The position numbers and the translations under genes were made by a program. A stretch of 64,000 nt of DNA, taken from NCBI RefSeq assembly GCF_030929495.1, contig NZ_JAVFWN010000011.1, forward strand, positions 186,001 to 250,000, read 5' to 3'. The stretch comes from Nocardioides sp. LHD-245 (GTDB taxonomy: Bacteria > Actinomycetota > Actinomycetes > Propionibacteriales > Nocardioidaceae). A model generated the notes under the pieces. The model ran no database searches and was not told the DNA's origin. It worked only from the letters and a program-made list of their open reading frames with translations. Of this stretch, positions 60,901-64,000 are shown piece by piece; position 1 is the first letter of the stretch; every line of letters begins with the position of its first letter.

Positions 60901-61629
60901 CGCGCTCGCGCCGGCCGGGACGCTGCCGCCGGCCGCCAGGACGGTGACGACCAGCGCGTCGAGCTCGCCGAGCGCGGTGAACAGCTCGTCGGGCGCGGCG
61001 CGCAGCGAGCCCGCGAAGACCGGGACGCCGACGGCCTCGCCGGTCGCGTCGATGGCGTCGCAGAGCGCGTGCACGAACGCGGTGTTCCCGCTGGCCTGGT
61101 GGGCTCGGTAGAAGAGCACACCCACCCGCGCCCGTCGTACCGGACCTTTCGGTCGCTCTTCGGCCGAATTCACGACCGTTTTGTCCGGTACGACGGTGGC
61201 GCGGTCGACCAGACCCCACGCCGGGATGACCTCCGGCGGCTCGAACCCCTCACCGGTCAGCAGCACGGTGTCGGACAGGAAGGCATGCAGCTGCGCCAGG
61301 TTCCGCGGGCCGCCCTCGGCCAGGTAGCGGTGCGCCTCGGCGGCGAGGCCGACCGGCACGGTCGACGTCTCCATCAGCTCGGCGCTGGGCGTCTGCTCGC
61401 CGCCGAGCACCACGAGCGGGCGGCCTGTGGCCCGCAGCGCGGCCAGCTCGTCGTCGTACTGCTGGGGGGAGCCGAGGAGCCGGACGACGACCAGGTCGCT
61501 GTCCCCGGCGAGCGCGACGAGACCGTCGCGACCGCTCCGGCCGGGGTTGGCCCAGCGGTAGTCGGCGCCGCTGGCCCGCGCGGAGAGCAGGTCGGTGTCG
61601 GACGTGGACAGCAGTGCGATGCGCGCCAT
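57985..61629 (-). CDS. cobN: Aerobic cobaltochelatase subunit CobN
   Basis: A 1214-residue CobN/BchH-type subunit that holds hydrogenobyrinate diamide and cobalt. Typical segments are VGVLFYRAHQASGNTAFV, YPTKHSRIGNAVGLDTP, HLGKHGSMEWLPGKNAALS, GRNFYTVDPRAVPSRLAWE and GFFRDAFPHVVAMLDDAV. Residues about 145-166 (VVPDKTVVNSAEERP) are encoded by a family B palindromic repeat and have no counterpart I would expect; they lie just before the VGVLFYRAH segment and keep the frame. Its ATPase partner is the ChlI/D fusion at 34598. The B12 riboswitch at 61668 controls it. Confidence 0.95.
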   Translation of the reverse strand: MARIALLSTSDTDLLSARASGADYRWANPGRSGRDGLVALAGDSDLVVVRLLGSPQQYDDELAALRATGRPLVVLGGEQTPSAELMETSTVPVGLAAEAHRYLAEGGPRNLAQLHAFLSDTVLLTGEGFEPPEVIPAWGLVDRATVVPDKTVVNSAEERPKGPVRRARVGVLFYRAHQASGNTAFVHALCDAIDATGEAVGVPVFAGSLRAAPDELFTALGELDALVVTVLAAGGSVPAGASAGGEDETWDVARIAALDIPVLQGLCLTSSRAEWEASDDGVSPLDYANQIAIPEFDGRISTAPFSFKEIDPSDPAGLPSYVADPERAARVAGLAVNYARLRHVPNAEKRIALMLSAYPTKHSRIGNAVGLDTPVSAVRMLRRLRDAGYDVGDGFGVLDLDDDTVAGDRLIHALIAAGGQDEEWLTSGQLTDAHVRISKTDYDAWTADLPADLRDGMVEAWGESPGTLFVNTAPDSGQDEIVLATLQAGNVVLMIQPPRGFGENPVAIYHDPDLAPSHHYLAAYRWVEHGFGAHAVVHLGKHGSMEWLPGKNAALSASCGTDAAIGSMPLIYPFLVNDPGEGAQAKRRAHATIIDHLIPPMARAESYGDIARLEGLLEEYDKISAMDPAKLAAIRGEIWQLMHAAELHRDLGLDEKPEDDDFDDFLLHVDGWLCEIKDVQIRDGLHILGQAPEGEARVNLVLAVLRAAQVWGGRSHAVPGLRAALGLAPDAPTTEVDRVEAEARELVEAMEKSGWAPARVDDLHPDPQVRQVLAFAASEVVPRLAGTTDELDHTLHALAGGFVPAGPSGSPLRGLVNVLPTGRNFYTVDPRAVPSRLAWETGQAMAESLVARYVAEEGSYPESVGLSVWGTSAMRTSGDDIAEVLALLGVRPEWDEASKRVHALTVIPLDELGRPRIDVTVRISGFFRDAFPHVVAMLDDAVRMVAELDEPADRNYVRAHAQADVAEHGDERRATTRIFGSKPGSYGAGILQAVESGSWRDDADLAEVYTAWGGFAYGRDLDGVPAADDMRANYRRIKVAAKNIDTREHDIADSDDYFQYHGGMVATIRALTGDAPKAYVGDSTSPDAVRTRTLQEETNRVFRARVVNPRWIGAMQRHGYKGAFELAATVDYLFGFDATAGVVHDWMYESLAKEYVLDETNQEFLRRSNPWALRSIVERLHEAKDRGLWESPDPEVIAALQAAYLEVEGDLEDR
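61133..61195. repeat. Palindromic repeat, family B, in frame inside cobN
   Basis: Arms 61133-61155 and 61173-61195 match at 19 of 23 positions, starting CGTCGTACCGGAC. The unit is 63 bp, 21 codons, and lies wholly within cobN without breaking the frame. Related copies at 26156 and 43189 are between genes. Confidence 0.82.
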
Positions 61630-61667
61630 GACGCTCAAGGCCTCCTCGGGGTTCTCGCCCCTCATCG

Positions 61668-61782
61668 GTAGGTGTGTCCGTGGCCAGTGTCTGGCTGCCC
61701 GGCAGCACCCTCACGGAGGCTGTCGGGATCACAGTGGCGGAACCGCCCCGGTCTCACACCGGGTTCCTGGACCACGGACCTG
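61668..61782 (-). ncRNA. Cobalamin riboswitch upstream of cobN
   Basis: Read on the minus strand: GTCCGTGG near 61779 pairs with CCACGGAC near 61675 as P1. Between them are CCAGGAACCCGGTGTGAGACC, GGGGCGGTTCCGCCACTGTGATC and GCCAGACACTGG, the B12 aptamer blocks. It ends about 40 bp before the cobN start. It should shut off the cobN-cobF-cobQ-cobK operon when B12 is abundant. Confidence 0.93.
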
Positions 61783-61807
61783 TGGGGAGTCAGCCTACGG
61801 TGGTGGC

Positions 61808-62356
61808 GTGAGTTCTCCGCAGGCGCCCGGCATCTCCGTAGCCGTGCACGGCCACCCCAACCTGGACACCCTCCTGCTGTGGCACCCCGCGGTCCGCACG
61901 GACGCCGACGCCGTCGGCGCGCTGGCGAGCCGGATCGCGACCCGCGGCGGTGTCCGGGTCGTCGTACCGACCTGGGAGGACGGGCGCGACCTGCTGCGCT
62001 CGGTGCGCTACGCCCGCGGCTCGTCGGTGCACCCGCCGGACCAGCTCGCCGTCGTCGGGTACGGCGAGGCCGGCATCGCCGCGCTGAGCCTGGCCCAGCA
62101 CCAGCGCCGCCTCGGCATCGGCCTGCGCCGCGTCACCTGCGTCGACGGTGCGGCCGGTCTGACCGACCCGATCAGCGGGCAGCCGCTCGACGCGCCGGCC
62201 CCGCGCCCCGACAAGGTCGCGACCGAGGTCGACGTCGTCGCGACCGGGGACGGCGACTGGGCGACGACCACCGTGACGGCGTGGCAGGCCGCGGGATGGG
62301 CCGCCACGCTCGTCCCGGCCGATCAGTTCACCTGGCGGGTGAGCCCCTCCCAGTAG
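61808..62356 (+). CDS. Hypothetical protein, possibly degenerate alpha/beta-hydrolase-like
   Basis: A 182-residue protein from GTG 61808, divergent from the cobN riboswitch. An alpha/beta pattern is visible: VAVHGHPNLDTLLLWHP near the start, a middle VVVPTWEDGRDLLRSV, and LAVVGYGEAGIAALSLAQ where a hydrolase would have its nucleophile elbow. The elbow reads GYGEAG, so the serine is missing. The C-terminus overlaps the acyl-CoA synthetase end by 34 bp on the other strand. I do not recognise the family with confidence. Confidence 0.6.
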   Translation: MSSPQAPGISVAVHGHPNLDTLLLWHPAVRTDADAVGALASRIATRGGVRVVVPTWEDGRDLLRSVRYARGSSVHPPDQLAVVGYGEAGIAALSLAQHQRRLGIGLRRVTCVDGAAGLTDPISGQPLDAPAPRPDKVATEVDVVATGDGDWATTTVTAWQAAGWAATLVPADQFTWRVSPSQ

Positions 62357-63876
62357 GGCGCGCGCAGCTTGAACTTCTGCAGCTTGCCGGTCGCCGTACG
62401 CGCCAGCTCGTCGCGGAACTCGACCGAGGTCGGCGACTTGTAGCCGGCCAGCCGGTCCTTGCACCAGCGGATCAGCTCGGCCTCCATCTCGGGGCCCGCC
62501 GTGGCATCGGGCGCGAGGACGACGAGCGCCTTGATCGTCTCGCCCCACTTCTCGCTCGGCACGCCGATCACGGCGACCTCGGCGACGGCCGGGTGCGAGA
62601 AGAGCGTGTCCTCGACCTCGATGGAGGTGACGTTCTCGCCGCCGGTGATGATCACGTCCTTCTTGCGGTCGGCGATGGTGAGGTAGCCGTCGTCCCCGAC
62701 GAAGCCGCCGTCACCGGTGTGGAACCAGCCGTCCTTGAGCGCGGCGGCGGACTCCTCCGGCTGCTCCCAGTAGCCCTCGAGGATGACGTTCGAGCGCGCG
62801 AGCACCTCGCCGGCCCCCTCCTCGGACTCGTCGATCGCCAGCCGGACGCCGATCGCAGGCGCGCCCGCGCGGGTCAGCCGGGACGCGCGCTCCTCGGCCG
62901 AGAGGTCGTCCCACTCGGCGCGGGTGCGGTTGATGGTGAGCAGCGGCGAGGTCTCGGTGAGGCCGTAGATCTGGATGAACTCCCAGCCCAGCTCCTCCTG
63001 GACCCGGATGACCGTCTTGGTCGGCGGCGGGGCCCCGGCCATGATGATCCGCACCTTGTCGCGCCCGGGGATCTCGCCCTCCCAGGCCTGCGCGGCCTCC
63101 AGCACCGCCGCCGCGACCGCCGGCGCCGCGCACATCACGGTCACGCCGTGGTCGCGGACCCGGCGCAGGATCTCGGCGCCGTCGACCTTGCGCAGGATGA
63201 TGTGCCGCGCCCCGACCCCCGTCATCGCGAACGGCATCCCCCAGCCGTTGGCGTGGAACTGCGGGAGCGTGTGCAGGTAGACGTCGCGGTCGTTGATCCC
63301 GGCGTGCAGGCCAAAGGTCACCGCGTTCACCCAGATGTTGCGGTGGGTGATCTGGACGCCCTTGGGCCGCGCGGTGGTGCCGGAGGTGTAGTTGATGGTG
63401 GCGGTCGCGCCCTCGTCGTACTCCCAGGCCTTGGGCTCGGCGCCCGGGGCGGCGTAGAGGGCGTCGTCGTCGCCGAGGAGGTACTTCTGCTCGCAGGTGA
63501 CGCCGGCCAGCGACTCCTCGAGCTCGGGGTCGATGTAGAGGACCCGGGCACCGGAGTGCTCGACGATGTACTGCACCTCGTCGGGGCTGAGCCGGAAGTT
63601 GACCGGCACCAGCACCCGGCCCCAGCCGCTGACGCCGAAGAAGGACGTGAGCAGCCGGCTGCTGTTGTGGCTGACGACCGCGACCCGGTCGCCCACGCCG
63701 ATCCCGAGCTCGTCGAGCCGGGCGGCCTGGCGGCGCGCGAGCTCGCCGATCTCGGCGTAGGTCAGCTCACCCTGGCTGGCGGCGGGCTGGGTCGGCTCGT
63801 CGACGACACCCACCCGCTCGCCGTACACCTGCACGGCCCGGTCGAGGAAGTCGTTGACGCTGAACGGGACGAACAC
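62323..63876 (-). CDS. AMP-dependent acyl-CoA synthetase
   Basis: A 517-residue ANL-superfamily ligase. The adenylation motif is YTSGTTARPKGVQITHRN; IYGLTETSP, GWFHTGDGG, IADRKKDVIITGGENV and the final TATGKLQKFKLR follow in order, so both domains are present. It forms an acyl-adenylate and then acyl-CoA. It is likely to act on medium-chain or aromatic acids. The GTG start at 63876 follows GGGAGG; a longer frame upstream lacks a site. Confidence 0.92.
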   Translation of the reverse strand: MFVPFSVNDFLDRAVQVYGERVGVVDEPTQPAASQGELTYAEIGELARRQAARLDELGIGVGDRVAVVSHNSSRLLTSFFGVSGWGRVLVPVNFRLSPDEVQYIVEHSGARVLYIDPELEESLAGVTCEQKYLLGDDDALYAAPGAEPKAWEYDEGATATINYTSGTTARPKGVQITHRNIWVNAVTFGLHAGINDRDVYLHTLPQFHANGWGMPFAMTGVGARHIILRKVDGAEILRRVRDHGVTVMCAAPAVAAAVLEAAQAWEGEIPGRDKVRIIMAGAPPPTKTVIRVQEELGWEFIQIYGLTETSPLLTINRTRAEWDDLSAEERASRLTRAGAPAIGVRLAIDESEEGAGEVLARSNVILEGYWEQPEESAAALKDGWFHTGDGGFVGDDGYLTIADRKKDVIITGGENVTSIEVEDTLFSHPAVAEVAVIGVPSEKWGETIKALVVLAPDATAGPEMEAELIRWCKDRLAGYKSPTSVEFRDELARTATGKLQKFKLRAPYWEGLTRQVN

Positions 63877-63963
63877 GCGGGGCCTCCCAGGGCAGACGGA
63901 TGTGACGCCTACCACCCTAGGCCCCGTGCCCCGCTCCGTGTGCCCTCGAAAGGATGCATCCGC

Positions 63964-64000
63964 GTGGCGCGGGCAGCACGGCCGGCAGCGTGGCGGACGG
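63964..64000 (+). CDS. Possible start of a plus-strand gene (cut by window edge)
   Basis: GTG at 63964 (VARAARPAAWRT) follows AAAGGA by nine bases and stays open to the window end, and ATG 63949 is another frame. Only a dozen codons are visible, so this is a suggestion. The 63877-63963 stretch is otherwise the promoter region of the synthetase gene. Confidence 0.25.
   Translation, partial: MARAARPAAWRT

Noticed and set aside
58087..61671. A 1194-codon plus-strand open frame opposite cobN
   Set aside because: Antisense shadow caused by high GC; CobN on the minus strand has all family motifs.

Overview
The window is high-GC DNA from an actinobacterium. Evidence for this is the heavy G/C bias at third codon positions, frequent GTG starts, PASTA, DUF2510 and DUF1707 proteins, a guanidine-III riboswitch, and a cobalamin gene order with RNase H-CobC, zinc-ribbon and Nif3 genes as in mycobacteria. 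The overall gene set looks Nocardioides-like; that genus call is inference.

Layout. (1) 1-8.5 kb: a catabolic island. A minus-strand run encodes DUF917, hydantoinase/oxoprolinase, M19 dipeptidase, a PucR regulator and a sugar-type substrate-binding lipoprotein cut by the window edge. It is divergent from an ornithine-cyclodeaminase-like enzyme and an M17 aminopeptidase. (2) 8.7-11.1 kb: a large DUF262-DUF1524 protein (GmrSD type) with a RAMA-like segment and a Cys-less alkyltransferase-like tail. (3) 11.2-20.6 kb: an ACT protein, a PASTA/excalibur membrane protein, a fatty-acid type operon (MaoC, SDR, acyl-CoA dehydrogenase and a 33-codon thiolase relic) facing a TetR regulator, a cupredoxin-like lipoprotein with a multicopper oxidase, a cold-shock protein, and a guanidinium exporter under a guanidine-III riboswitch. 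(4) 20.6-43.2 kb: most of the late oxygen-dependent cobalamin pathway. This comprises cobT-cobS, cobU, RNase HI/CobC, and a B12-riboswitch operon cobG-cobH-cobIJ-cobL-cobM-chlID-bluB-cobO-cobB-cobC-like. A second B12 riboswitch precedes cbtB-cbtA-cbiB. (5) 43.2-46 kb: HxlR and NmrA-type oxidoreductases. (6) 46-54.8 kb: pyruvate carboxylase, and a five-gene 3-hydroxyanthranilate meta-cleavage operon facing a LysR regulator. (7) 54.8-61.8 kb: cobN-cobF-ferredoxin-cobQ-cobK behind a third B12 riboswitch. (8) The right edge: a small unknown gene and an acyl-CoA synthetase.

Together the cobalamin genes cover precorrin-2 to the finished cofactor: C-methylations, cobalt insertion by CobN with a fused ChlI/ChlD, adenosylation, amidation, aminopropanol arm, DMB synthesis by BluB, and nucleotide loop assembly. 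I do not see CobA (uroporphyrinogen methyltransferase) or a cobalt reductase here. CobG is short and has one cysteine, so its activity is doubtful.

The least expected signal is a set of palindromic repeats. One family has four copies of about 63 bp and another has two copies of 61 bp. They sit between genes but also inside cobN, in the CobI-CobJ linker, at the very end of cbiB, and (a different palindrome) in the chelatase linker, always keeping the reading frame open. I saw no tRNA, rRNA, CRISPR array, transposase or prophage gene.
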